A stretch of 64,000 bases of DNA, from IMG/VR virus record IMGVR_UViG_3300047548_001372, positions 1-64,000 of that record; one strand, 5' to 3'. The DNA is from a virus. The translations under genes were made by a program, and so were the position numbers. The notes beneath the pieces were generated by a model. The model saw only the letters and a list, made by a program, of their open reading frames with translations. It did not search any database and was not told the DNA's origin. Positions 39,325 to 48,061 of this stretch are shown piece by piece (position 1 is the stretch's first letter; each line of letters starts with the position of its first letter).

Positions 39325-39381
39325 ACGCGCACATTATTCTACTTTTTAACAAGCTCTTTTCTAACAAAATAATGTGCGCGT
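39325..39381 (-). repeat. Promoterless hairpin in the tail operon
   Basis: Perfect 13-bp arms ACGCGCACATTAT (39325-39337) / ATAATGTGCGCGT (39369-39381) enclose a 31-base loop containing TTAACA and CTAACA words. It resembles the small-gene module hairpins, but no -35/-10 pair is found. Confidence 0.75.
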
Positions 39382-39385
39382 CATA

Positions 39386-39736
39386 TTATACTTGCTCTAA
39401 CCTCAACGTAACATCATAATAGAAAAACCCATCTCTACGCATCTTATCAGCAGCTAATGTTACTTCAAAGCCACCAGGAGGAACAAGGACAGTATAATTG
39501 GTACTGTTTTCATCAGTAAATGTAAAACTACTCGTAAGCTCTGCAATTGTTCTAATTCCTGATAAATCAGTCTCTGGTAAACTTGTCCACACAAGCTCCC
39601 AGTTACGTTTATTTGCGCGGTGATAGTAGTATAGTGTACCATTCGCCGCACGCTTGAGATCACCAATTTTATCCAATGAAGACGTAATAGCAGTTGGATA
39701 AAAATTAGTACTGTTTAATACAATATAATTATTCAT
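39386..39736 (-). CDS. Small tail protein (116 aa)
   Basis: Beta-rich structural protein with E-L-V-W-T-S-L-P and F-T-F-T-D-E-N segments and a C-terminal F-Y-Y-D-V-T-L-R-L-E-Q, a typical ending of tail-tip or distal-tail-like proteins. Lies between tape measure and hub, the usual place of a distal tail protein. Confidence 0.62.
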   Translation of the reverse strand: MNNYIVLNSTNFYPTAITSSLDKIGDLKRAANGTLYYYHRANKRNWELVWTSLPETDLSGIRTIAELTSSFTFTDENSTNYTVLVPPGGFEVTLAADKMRRDGFFYYDVTLRLEQV

Positions 39737-39743
39737 AATTTAT

Positions 39744-41657
39744 TTATCTTGAAACAATCTGAGGAGCAGGCATACGAATCTTACCAATAGCATCTACTGT
39801 TGTTCCTGCACTATCGTATACTGCGGTAATAACTTCAGCTAGTTTATTTTCTAGCCGCGCACCAATAGTCTGTAGTGTTGCAGTAAGTACACGATCGTGT
39901 ACTTCAGATAGTGCTTGCATTGATGTTACCGCAGTAGGGGTTGCGTTTGATGGCGCTACTGCTGAAGGTTGTGGGGCTTGAATAACAACATTTGGTGTGT
40001 CAATCTTCAACTCTGGTACTGTATACTCAGTAGCAGCAGGAGCTGTTGGTGTTTCTGGTGCTAATGCTGGTGGTGCCGAATTAGTCGTAATTCCTACTGC
40101 TTTATTTGCTGCATCCTTACCAAGCAATTTATAAATATCATAGTAAAGATCTAATTGCTTTTGTAGCAGTTGATTTTCTTCACCAATAACTTTCTTTGAT
40201 CGTTCAGCAGCAGTAATTTTTGCATCAGCTTGATCCTTTGCGGCAGTAGCAATTTTCTGCGTTTGCTCTCCATATTGCTTTGCTTCTTCAGCAAGTTGAT
40301 CGGCAAGCTCTGTCTGGTTTTTATCTCCGCCCTCCATAAGTTGCTTCAGCTCTTCAGCTTGTGCATCTTCAAGCAGCTTTTTAATACCTTGTAGATATTC
40401 TAGCTTTGCTTGCTTTGTTGTTTCTGGAAGATCCTTATCTGTGCGCACATCAGCCATTTCTTTTTCAAGATCAATCATCTCATTTAATTGATCTTGGCGC
40501 AGATCAAGAAACTCTTTTGAAAGTGCTGCTTTGCCTTCTTGTGCAATGCGCTGTGCTTCTAGAAAGATTTGCTCATATTGCGCGGAAAAGGTAGTAACAT
40601 CAATACCCTCTACATTAGTAAGTGATTGATAGAAGGATGCTCTACTACGTCGTTTATCACGTTCGTTGGTTTGTTCTGCTTCTTTCTGTTTCCGCGCAAA
40701 CTCTTTCTGGATATCCAACACATTTTGTTGGTATTCCTTCTCAGCATCCTCCATATCGCTATAAAACTCTGTGCGAATATCAGAAAGCTCATAAAGTAAC
40801 TTTTCCAGCTCGGTTACTTGCCCTTCCTTTGTAGCAGTACTACCACCCCCACCACCAGTACCCGCACGCTCTCGTGCTAGTTGTTCTTCTAGTTGTTTAA
40901 TTTGGCTAAGCGTTGACCAGTACTCTTTGTTGCTTGTAGTTAATCCTTGTAGCTTTGTGTTTAGTGATGCAATTTTACCAGCAGTACCTAATAAGCTAAA
41001 CTCATAATCAGCTTGTGCCTCTGCTGCATCAGCTGTTGCTTTTGCTGTATCTTCTAAAACAGTTGCGTACTCCTCCATCTGCGAGCCAATAGCCGCCCAA
41101 TCAAGAGACTCCAAACCACCAAACATGTCTACTGCACTTTCTGTAATAAGCGTTTGTAGTTTATCTGCACCCCCTTCAACTTCACCAGCAATATTTCTTG
41201 CGCTTACTTGAGCTTGCCAATTTTTTACTTGTTTAAGTGCATTTACAAGCAAAAGAGCATCAGCTTTTGCAATACCAAAGTTTGATCCCATAAGTGCAGC
41301 AGCTTCAGCAGTGCTTATTAGTCCAGAAGCAGCCATCTGTGCAATTTCTGCGAGGGTATTTTGTGCTTCGGAAAGCAGTGCTGTTTCAGCGCTAGCAACA
41401 ATTGTTGCGGAAGCATTTTCGTTTGCTTTGGTAGTAAGTTCTTGAAGTTTTATCCCTGCTTGAGCCATAGCGCTAACAGAATCATTGAGGGCTTGACGGC
41501 GGTTTTCTTCTCCTACAATAAGCGATTGAATTGATGCGTATGCTTGTTGCTCGGTTACAATACCAGAGTTCATTGCATCTACGTAATTTAAAATACCTGT
41601 ACTAATTTCTGGATATTTATTAATTAATCCTTGAATATAAACTTTCTCCTTGATCAA
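39744..41657 (-). CDS. Tape measure protein, second part
   Basis: 637 residues, Ala/Gln-rich and almost wholly helical, with coiled coil at about 290-430. It overlaps the end of the first tape-measure frame (41620) by 38 bases and lies one base further along (+1, equivalent to -2). The only start codon near the junction is TTG 41657 with no ribosome-binding site ahead of it; AAGGAG lies inside the overlap. Together the two frames give about 1230 codons, a plausible tape measure length. Confidence 0.78.
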   Translation of the reverse strand: MIKEKVYIQGLINKYPEISTGILNYVDAMNSGIVTEQQAYASIQSLIVGEENRRQALNDSVSAMAQAGIKLQELTTKANENASATIVASAETALLSEAQNTLAEIAQMAASGLISTAEAAALMGSNFGIAKADALLLVNALKQVKNWQAQVSARNIAGEVEGGADKLQTLITESAVDMFGGLESLDWAAIGSQMEEYATVLEDTAKATADAAEAQADYEFSLLGTAGKIASLNTKLQGLTTSNKEYWSTLSQIKQLEEQLARERAGTGGGGGSTATKEGQVTELEKLLYELSDIRTEFYSDMEDAEKEYQQNVLDIQKEFARKQKEAEQTNERDKRRSRASFYQSLTNVEGIDVTTFSAQYEQIFLEAQRIAQEGKAALSKEFLDLRQDQLNEMIDLEKEMADVRTDKDLPETTKQAKLEYLQGIKKLLEDAQAEELKQLMEGGDKNQTELADQLAEEAKQYGEQTQKIATAAKDQADAKITAAERSKKVIGEENQLLQKQLDLYYDIYKLLGKDAANKAVGITTNSAPPALAPETPTAPAATEYTVPELKIDTPNVVIQAPQPSAVAPSNATPTAVTSMQALSEVHDRVLTATLQTIGARLENKLAEVITAVYDSAGTTVDAIGKIRMPAPQIVSR

Positions 41658-43407
41658 GTTGAAATTTATCTATATCTTTAATACGATTAGAAAGATCGTC
41701 AATAGATAAACGGTACCTCTGCGCAAACTCTGCGGCTTGGTCAAAAGACATACCAGATTTTACAAGACTTTCTAAAACTCTATATTGAGCATCTGTAAAC
41801 ATACCTATATCTTCATCAAATGCTTGCAGCTGCCATCGGGCTTTATAAATATTGTTAGAATATTGTTGATATGCACCACCAGCTTCAATAGCAGCTTTTG
41901 CTGCGTTAAGGTTTGCAGTTTGCAGCTCAACAGTACGTTTTTCTAAAGCGTTTACCCTATCTAAAAGGTAGTCTGCTACCCCTCTAAAAGCAAAATCAGC
42001 AGCTCCTGCAGCAGGACGAGCTAGTTCTGCACTTAACCTACCAAATGCAGCAATTGTATCGTTAAAAGATCCAACAAGTTTATCATATGTAGTAGCGGCG
42101 AGCTGTGTTTTTTGATCAAGGATTTGCATCCCAATACCCATATCTTCTAACAACACATCAAGCCCTTCCAGACGTTCTATTTCCGACCCTAATGCTTTGA
42201 TACTATTAAGAGAGCTTCTACTAATTTCAAAGCGTCGTGAAAGTGACTGAATATCGCCGCTGAAAAATTCTTTTAATGCTACTGATGCACCTTTCATACC
42301 CTGAGCAGGATCAATAATAGCTAACCTACGAGCTGTGTTTGCTAAACGATCTACTGCAATACCAGTCTGATTTGAAACATAAATAAAACCTGAAAGATCT
42401 TCAAGATTTTCCTGCAAACTACCGCCATACAACTCTTGTTGATTACGAGCAGCTTGCATAATATCATTAAATCTTGCCTGTGACTTACTTAACGCTTCAA
42501 CAGTGCTTGTAATTTTTTCGAGCTCATTACCAGCAGTAATAACTGCTCCAATGTTTGTAAATACTGCATTAAGTGCATATGCTGCACCAACATATGAATT
42601 TAAACCTTTTACTAATGCAAATAATGTACCATTTAATCTACGTGAATCGGAGTCTGTTTGTTTCTGGTAACGCGCAAGTTGTGCTTGTGCGTTTGACCAT
42701 TGAATTGTTTTAGTAATAACATCTCCAAACTCTTTTTCAAGAGTATTAAGAGATGCTTGTAAATTATTTATAGCTTGAGCATGATTCTTTGCCGCTGCTT
42801 GCGCTCGTGCATCTGCCTGGGCTTTTTGTAAAATAGCTACCGCAGATTTTTGAACTTCCTGTTTTACACGTTCTTCAGCTTGTTTACGTTTATTTAATAC
42901 AGAGCTTTGTTGTTTTTCTAAGTCAATAATTTTTGCAATTATACCTTTATACTGAGCAAGAGTATTGTTGGAGTTTAATAATTCTATTTTTAACTTAGTG
43001 AGTGATGCCGAAAATTGATTTGTACCAATTGCAAGTTTTGCGTTAGCAACTGCTAGATCAATAGCTGCTTGCCTAGATGCTTGTAGTGTTGCTTGATAAA
43101 GCGCAGAGTATTTTGCTCCTGTAATTGTTTTATCAGTAAATTGCTCTGAGTTTTTCGTCAATATACCCATTGCATTGTTTAATTGACCAGCAGCAGCACG
43201 CTGCTTTACAATAGCACTAATATACGCTAGGTTGGCAGCTTTTGCACGTTCTTGTATAGCTTGCTGTCTGTCTAGGTTTTGCGTAAGTATCTGCGCTCCT
43301 TGAGCAGCCTGCTGCATAGCTTGTGATGCCTCACGCATCACTTGACCAAGTCCTACGTCTTTACCAGAAATAGTTACCTGAACTGTTCCTAAATCGGCTG
43401 TTGTCAT
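41620..43407 (-). CDS. Tape measure protein, first part
   Basis: 595 residues: V-Q-V-T-I-S-G-K-D at the N-terminus (tape-measure-type strand), then long helices rich in Ala and Gln (MQQAAQGAQILTQNLDRQQA). Ends in the overlap with the 39744 frame; the sequence reads smoothly from one frame into the other, so a fused product by frameshifting, or a split gene, are both possible. AAGGTG precedes ATG 43407. Follows the tail assembly chaperone genes, as in other siphoviruses. Confidence 0.85.
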   Translation of the reverse strand: MTTADLGTVQVTISGKDVGLGQVMREASQAMQQAAQGAQILTQNLDRQQAIQERAKAANLAYISAIVKQRAAAGQLNNAMGILTKNSEQFTDKTITGAKYSALYQATLQASRQAAIDLAVANAKLAIGTNQFSASLTKLKIELLNSNNTLAQYKGIIAKIIDLEKQQSSVLNKRKQAEERVKQEVQKSAVAILQKAQADARAQAAAKNHAQAINNLQASLNTLEKEFGDVITKTIQWSNAQAQLARYQKQTDSDSRRLNGTLFALVKGLNSYVGAAYALNAVFTNIGAVITAGNELEKITSTVEALSKSQARFNDIMQAARNQQELYGGSLQENLEDLSGFIYVSNQTGIAVDRLANTARRLAIIDPAQGMKGASVALKEFFSGDIQSLSRRFEISRSSLNSIKALGSEIERLEGLDVLLEDMGIGMQILDQKTQLAATTYDKLVGSFNDTIAAFGRLSAELARPAAGAADFAFRGVADYLLDRVNALEKRTVELQTANLNAAKAAIEAGGAYQQYSNNIYKARWQLQAFDEDIGMFTDAQYRVLESLVKSGMSFDQAAEFAQRYRLSIDDLSNRIKDIDKFQLDQGESLYSRIN

Positions 43408-43416
43408 GAGTACACC

Positions 43417-43884
43417 TTATTTTTGTTGTTGTTTAAGTAATTCGAGGATTTTTGCCTCGTTTTCTACCTGCCGCGCACGCTGATTCTCCTTTTTTGCATT
43501 TATCCTGCTTTCGATAACAAGCCTCCTTGCCACCAATTCACGTGCTAACATACCAGTTGTCATATAGCCAAACTGAGAAAGAGATTTTTCACCAGTTTCA
43601 ATTTGCTGTGAATAAAGAATAAGAAGAATAGAAAGCATTTCTGTAGTAAAAAACTTTCTATTTTCTCTCTGTATTGTAGTGTTTTTAAATTGTGTGGGCG
43701 GGGGTGTATTTCTTTTTTCGCGCACAGTAATAAACCCTTCACACATCATAGAAGGAATAACAGGAATAACAGGTAAAGTTGGAGCGTTCAATCTCCAACT
43801 TTTCCGCTGTTTAGTTATCTGGTTAAATACTGTTGAAAGATTATTATTTCTTTCGTTTCTCTTCAAGCTCTTTTTCCACATCAC
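43417..43884 (-). CDS. Tail assembly chaperone, second frame (T-like)
   Basis: 155 residues; charged, with R-K-F-F-T-T-E-M-L-S-I-L-L-I-L and a coiled C-terminus. It overlaps the upstream G-like frame by 41 bases in the +1 (= -2) frame. The classical arrangement makes a G-T fusion by ribosomal frameshifting; however, an AAGGAACTAAGTGATG start is present here, so independent initiation is possible too. Confidence 0.72.
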   Translation of the reverse strand: MMWKKSLKRNERNNNLSTVFNQITKQRKSWRLNAPTLPVIPVIPSMMCEGFITVREKRNTPPPTQFKNTTIQRENRKFFTTEMLSILLILYSQQIETGEKSLSQFGYMTTGMLARELVARRLVIESRINAKKENQRARQVENEAKILELLKQQQK

Positions 43885-44260
43885 TTAGTTCCTTTAGTTT
43901 TGCAATATAGTCATCAAATACCTGCTTTGGAATACGCCCAATATTCCAGATCTCATCAGCGAGTGTAGAAATAACTTGTCCGTTCTTACTAAGTAATTGT
44001 TTTGCTTGTGCGTATGTTACTGCTGGCCGCACAATACCATGCACCAATGTCCAAAGCACCCATTCTAAATGATTAAGATTTCCATCCTTATCAGTGCTTT
44101 TTTGATTAACTTCTTCCTGCTTCTCAAAAGAGAGTGCGCGAATACGAAACTTCTTTTTTAATCCAGTAACATGTACATCTGTTTCTACCAGATCACTTTC
44201 AATAAGATATTCTTCAATTGCATCGTAATAATCGACTGATGTGTTATGATGTTGTAGCAT
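43844..44260 (-). CDS. Tail assembly chaperone, first frame (G-like)
   Basis: 138 residues from ATG 44260 (GGAGGATAT upstream; the longer frame would read through the terminator). Small acidic/helical protein located between tail tube and tape measure, the conserved place of lambda gpG-type chaperones. Its end (EKELEEKRKK) overlaps the T-like frame. Confidence 0.78.
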   Translation of the reverse strand: MLQHHNTSVDYYDAIEEYLIESDLVETDVHVTGLKKKFRIRALSFEKQEEVNQKSTDKDGNLNHLEWVLWTLVHGIVRPAVTYAQAKQLLSKNGQVISTLADEIWNIGRIPKQVFDDYIAKLKELSDVEKELEEKRKK

Positions 44261-44274
44261 ATATCCTCCATAAT

Positions 44275-44310
44275 AAAAAAAAAATGCCCTACGGTATGTT
44301 GTAGGGCATT
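44275..44310 (-). terminator. Terminator after the tail tube gene
   Basis: 10-bp stem (44283-44292 with 44301-44310), 8-base loop, then a T-run on the minus strand. Placed after the tube gene it would raise tube relative to downstream tail messages. Confidence 0.88.
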
Positions 44311-44326
44311 TTCTCCTTATCACTGA

Positions 44327-44731
44327 TTACGCAATAGTAAAGTTGCCGTTAGCCATAAAATCAGCGCTAATGCTGGTTGTTTCACCAGCATCTTGACCAA
44401 GAGTTAGCGATGTAATTAGTCCGCTTGGTACAGTAATAGTGTATCCACCAGTAGTTGTTAATACAAGCTTCACATAGGTTGATCCTGTAGCGTTTGTTAC
44501 AAGCAATGTTTGACCTGCATTTTTACCAGAAGGAACTACACCATCAAATGATCCATTCAGCGATACAGCAGTGTTGTATGTATACATAGCACCACCGTCA
44601 TTGATAAATGGGCCAATTGTCTGATTGTCATTTTCTACACTTACTTCCCAAGAACTAATCCAGCCAACTGGAGTATCTGATGCCCCAATGGTAATAGTTC
44701 CAGCAAACCCACGAATAGGAGTACCGCTCAT
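44327..44731 (-). CDS. Major tail tube protein (short form)
   Basis: 134 residues, beta-rich: MSGTPIRGFAGTITIG, V-G-W-I-S-S-W-E, G-x-F-D-G-V-V-P, and T-I-S-A-D-F-type ending. The residues flanking position about 15-20 are nearly identical to both ends of the 451-residue protein upstream. Followed by a terminator; probably the abundant tube subunit. Confidence 0.8.
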   Translation of the reverse strand: MSGTPIRGFAGTITIGASDTPVGWISSWEVSVENDNQTIGPFINDGGAMYTYNTAVSLNGSFDGVVPSGKNAGQTLLVTNATGSTYVKLVLTTTGGYTITVPSGLITSLTLGQDAGETTSISADFMANGNFTIA

Positions 44732-44746
44732 AGTTACCTCTTTGTA

Positions 44747-46102
44747 TTATAGCACACTAAACGCATCATTTGAAACAAAATCTGCACTAATCGTAGCCGT
44801 CTCACTGGAGTCTTGACTTAGTGTGACTGAAGATAATAGGCATTGTGGAACACTTATTGTATAGCCATTTGTTGTTTCTAATGTTAAAGATAGATATGTT
44901 GAGCTAAGTGCACCACTTACAACTAGTGTTTGACCAGCATCTTTATTTGAAGGAATAACACCATCAAAAGAACCAGTCAATGACTTTGATGTTTTATAAA
45001 TATAGGATGTTCCGTTATCGTTAATAAATGGCCCTAGTGTCTGTGTATCGCTCTCAATAGAACCTTCCCAAGAACTAATCCAACCTACTAACGAGTTTCT
45101 ATTTGAATAAAATGTGCCGATTGTATAACTTACTGGTGAATAATGATGCACTCTAATATATCTAGCTTGCTTTTCGCTAGGAAAGTTAAACTTTTCTACT
45201 TGTAGCACGCTCAAATCTACAGCATTAGAATCGACAAGAAGAACTGGCTGTGCTTGTGCAGCAGCCTCACTTGCATAGCTTGTAAGAGAGAGTACATTAC
45301 CAAAATCAGCAATCGGATTAAATTCTGCTAAAAAACTACCATCAACAGTGTTTTGATGTAAAACTCTAATATATTTTACTGGCACATTATCATATTCAAT
45401 GTTCCATCGAATAGTATTTGCATAACTACCAGCAGTTACCGACTGAGTACGAGCATTGGTTTCGTTTGTCTGTTCAGTAAGCGTAGCAATGCTGGTAGTG
45501 ACAGTAGTTACCGGCCCAGAAAACCAACGCCAAGCTACACCATCTGCTGATAGTGCAATGTAAAACTTCGTAGCAGAAGCACCCTGAGATCCAATTTTCA
45601 TCAATACGCTGTTACATACTTTTGCTTCTGTAAGTTCAACCTGAGTCCATCTCCATCCAGCATCAGCTGTATAAGGTACTGCATAATCAGTACCGCCTGT
45701 TAATTGATAGGTATTATCTCGAAGAACAGAGAGTGTTGCTGTGCTGCTACTAATACTATCAGTATAGGTAAATGTGTTTGGAATAGAGAAAAAATCCCAG
45801 TTTGTGTTATCAGTTGATGTTGAAAAATATACAAAAATTGGTTTTTGATAATCAACATCTCCAATAGTTACTGATTGATAACCTTGAGTATTAGAACCAG
45901 CAACAGTTGTAGATCGGTAAATACCACCAGTACCAGGTGTAAAACCAGCTGATGTGTATGTGGCAACTGAGGATGGATCGTTGTCTCGCAGTACTGTTAG
46001 CAGGGATGGTGTTGTTGATACACTATCTGTATATGTTAGTAACGGAACTGCGTTATCTAACGTTATTCTACCAGCAAACCCACGAATAGGAGTACCGCTC
46101 AT
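44747..46102 (-). CDS. Tail tube protein, long form with inserted sugar-binding-like domains
   Basis: 451 residues. The first 12 (MSGTPIRGFAGR) and the last ~115 (from L-V-G-W-I-S-S-W-E) match the short tube protein at 44327. Between them, in the first loop, is an insert of about 310 residues of beta-rich repeats (T-Y-T-D-S-(V/I)-S twice, F-x-S-x-D-x-x-x-W) including a discoidin-like segment (A-L-S-A-D-G-V-A-W-R-W-F; Y-I-R-V-L-H-Q-N) closely similar to part of the large fibre at 32347. Likely a minor tube subunit displaying carbohydrate-binding domains on the tail. Confidence 0.82.
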   Translation of the reverse strand: MSGTPIRGFAGRITLDNAVPLLTYTDSVSTTPSLLTVLRDNDPSSVATYTSAGFTPGTGGIYRSTTVAGSNTQGYQSVTIGDVDYQKPIFVYFSTSTDNTNWDFFSIPNTFTYTDSISSSTATLSVLRDNTYQLTGGTDYAVPYTADAGWRWTQVELTEAKVCNSVLMKIGSQGASATKFYIALSADGVAWRWFSGPVTTVTTSIATLTEQTNETNARTQSVTAGSYANTIRWNIEYDNVPVKYIRVLHQNTVDGSFLAEFNPIADFGNVLSLTSYASEAAAQAQPVLLVDSNAVDLSVLQVEKFNFPSEKQARYIRVHHYSPVSYTIGTFYSNRNSLVGWISSWEGSIESDTQTLGPFINDNGTSYIYKTSKSLTGSFDGVIPSNKDAGQTLVVSGALSSTYLSLTLETTNGYTISVPQCLLSSVTLSQDSSETATISADFVSNDAFSVL

Positions 46103-46120
46103 AGGCTCCTCACTAGTTTA

Positions 46121-46534
46121 TTAGTTATATATTTCAACATCTGCTAATACTGCTGCGGTATAGTATGTTTGTGCAGATGATCGTTCAATTGGGAATTGTT
46201 GTGGGGTGCGTAGGGTGATTTGTACTGAATACCCCCCACTAATAGTTGTTAATCCTTGAAGTGCTTGCACTGCGGAAAGCAGCTTGTTCATTGCTCCACT
46301 TTGTGTCGTATCAATACTGCGAAATGCCATAAATCCTGTCCAACCATTTTGATCAAGAAAATCTGTTCGTTGTCCAAAAATATCTTGCTGTTGGTAAATC
46401 AGTAATGGAAAAGTTGCAGTAGGTGGAGCAGTGACAGAATATACACGACCACTGTATACAGGGCCTAGTGTTTGTGCTAATCCTTGTTGCAGTGCAGACA
46501 TGATTTTTGCTTGGAATGAGTGATCGTATGGCAT
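46121..46534 (-). CDS. Tail terminator-like protein (DUF3168 type)
   Basis: 137 residues with P-P-x-A-T-F-P-L-L-I-Y-Q and a helix-strand layout typical of DUF3168 tail completion/terminator proteins. Lies between the gp10-like protein and the tube genes, the expected order. Confidence 0.68.
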   Translation of the reverse strand: MPYDHSFQAKIMSALQQGLAQTLGPVYSGRVYSVTAPPTATFPLLIYQQQDIFGQRTDFLDQNGWTGFMAFRSIDTTQSGAMNKLLSAVQALQGLTTISGGYSVQITLRTPQQFPIERSSAQTYYTAAVLADVEIYN

Positions 46535-46537
46535 TGT

Positions 46538-47032
46538 TTATTTTTTCTTTTTACCTTTTCCGCGCATCCTACTTTTTATCGTTTTTTCTACAATGCGAAC
46601 AACAGGAACTCTGCGTGCCGCTGGATAAAGATATGGCTGTGCAGGATGATTAACTGTACCAAACTCCTGGAAAACTGCGCGGGCATCTGGTAGATCTCTT
46701 CCGAACATAACCATAAGCCCACCTTCAGCAGGACGAATCTCCCCACTTCTTTGCAAAGCACTAGTGTCTACAGGGGCGTCTTCTCTTGCCTGATCAAGTA
46801 TTTTCTTTGCTGCTTCGTAAATACCCTCCCCCATTGCTGCAAGTGCTTCATCGTAAAATGCAGCAAACGCATCAAGATTTACATCAACCTGTATTGTTCT
46901 TGTAGAATTAGGCCATGCTTTTCTACCTTTAGGAGGGAAAAGATTAATTCTACGATAGCGTACTTTACTGCCCTCAGCCTCAAGCATTGCTTCAGGTATT
47001 CCAGTAGGTACTTTTCTGCGTCTGCGTGCCAT
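46538..47032 (-). CDS. HK97 gp10-like neck/tail completion protein
   Basis: 164 residues with basic ends; A-P-V-D-T-S-A-L-x-R-S-G, F-G-R-D...Y/F-Q-E-F-G-T-x-x-x-P-A-Q-P-Y-L-Y-P-A are the signature of the HK97-gp10 family. Acts at the head-tail interface. Confidence 0.85.
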   Translation of the reverse strand: MARRRRKVPTGIPEAMLEAEGSKVRYRRINLFPPKGRKAWPNSTRTIQVDVNLDAFAAFYDEALAAMGEGIYEAAKKILDQAREDAPVDTSALQRSGEIRPAEGGLMVMFGRDLPDARAVFQEFGTVNHPAQPYLYPAARRVPVVRIVEKTIKSRMRGKGKKKK

Positions 47033-47034
47033 GA

Positions 47035-47436
47035 CTACACTATCTCCTCAGCACCAATAATAAACGCACCCATTAAATCGTGTTGTGTTGGTACAAACAC
47101 CACATCAAGAACATATGTTTTTACACTATCAGTATACTCTAATCGATCTCCAACTTTTATACCAGTGCCATAGGGAAGCTGGATACGATAGGTTGAGTCA
47201 AAGTAGCTGTACTTTGGTTGACGATACTGAGATGATGTAGTAACACGAGATTCACCAGATCGTACAATGACTCGACATCGTACAGTAACTGGTGAGGCAT
47301 ACTGTGTAACACTCTCACCATCGATAACGACATCAGGTAATCTGCGTTTGAGTGTTATTGTATCCGCGCAAAAAACATCAGCAGCAGTACGTATCTGTTG
47401 TACTTGTGAGAGTAGTTGTGCTTCAGTAAATGCCAC
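47035..47436 (-). CDS. Head-tail stopper/adaptor-like protein
   Basis: 133 residues. N-terminal helix, then small beta barrel (ITLKRRLPD, V-x-C-R-V-I-V, D-R-L-E-Y-T-D-S-V-K-T-Y-V-L-D-V), as in head-tail connector proteins of HK97-type phages. Placement supports this. Confidence 0.68.
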   Translation of the reverse strand: MAFTEAQLLSQVQQIRTAADVFCADTITLKRRLPDVVIDGESVTQYASPVTVRCRVIVRSGESRVTTSSQYRQPKYSYFDSTYRIQLPYGTGIKVGDRLEYTDSVKTYVLDVVFVPTQHDLMGAFIIGAEEIV

Positions 47437-47459
47437 AGGTTGTGTCCTTATTTATTTGT

Positions 47460-47990
47460 TTATTTGTTTAACGTAAGAAGATGTTCTTCTGCTGCTTTGA
47501 TGTATGATGCGCTTTTATCTAGCCGCGCAAGCACTGCAATAAGCCTTCCAACAGTTACTGGGCTGCTAATACCATACAACTGCTTTTTGTATGCAGTAAT
47601 TGGAGAAAGGTTTGCAATTGCTTCAAGATCAGCATCAGACATACTGTTGGTAGTATCTACTCCTGATGCTTCACCATCATACAAACGAATCAGTCCACGT
47701 TCAATAAGTGTTTTATTAAACCTTCGGAATAATCGAGCCTCATTATCGCTGTACAATTCCAATACTTCATCTTCATAGACCAGTGTAACTTTACTACTAC
47801 TGTCTGGAAAATCTTTCTTATTTAATTTTGTAAAATCAAAGTTTGTTGGATTGGTGCGAAGAACAAAGTCGATTGATTCCGAAGGTTTATAGGGATTAAG
47901 ACGTTTTCCACTTACCATATGAGAAACCGTCTTAATCCATCGTTCAACTACTTGTTGATCAAACTCAATAAATTGATGATTTTTTGACAT
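47460..47990 (-). CDS. Head-tail region protein (176 aa)
   Basis: From ATG 47990 (AAGGAATAGGT upstream). Contains F-D-Q-Q-V-V-E-R-W and a beta-strand K-V-T-L-V-Y-E-D-E-V-L-E-L-Y. Not matched to a named family; position after the capsid suggests a neck adaptor. Confidence 0.6.
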   Translation of the reverse strand: MSKNHQFIEFDQQVVERWIKTVSHMVSGKRLNPYKPSESIDFVLRTNPTNFDFTKLNKKDFPDSSSKVTLVYEDEVLELYSDNEARLFRRFNKTLIERGLIRLYDGEASGVDTTNSMSDADLEAIANLSPITAYKKQLYGISSPVTVGRLIAVLARLDKSASYIKAAEEHLLTLNK

Positions 47991-48004
47991 ACCTATTCCT
48001 TGCA

Positions 48005-48048
48005 GCAAACAAATGTTTGCCTCTATCGTATAGTTTCTAAAACTATAC
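48005..48048 (-). repeat. Two small hairpins downstream of the capsid gene
   Basis: GCAAACA/TGTTTGC (48005-48011 / 48014-48020) and GTATAGTTT/AAACTATAC (48028-48036 / 48040-48048). No T-run follows, so they may be mRNA 3'-end or processing structures rather than terminators. Confidence 0.6.
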
Positions 48049-48061
48049 TATCAATATACTG

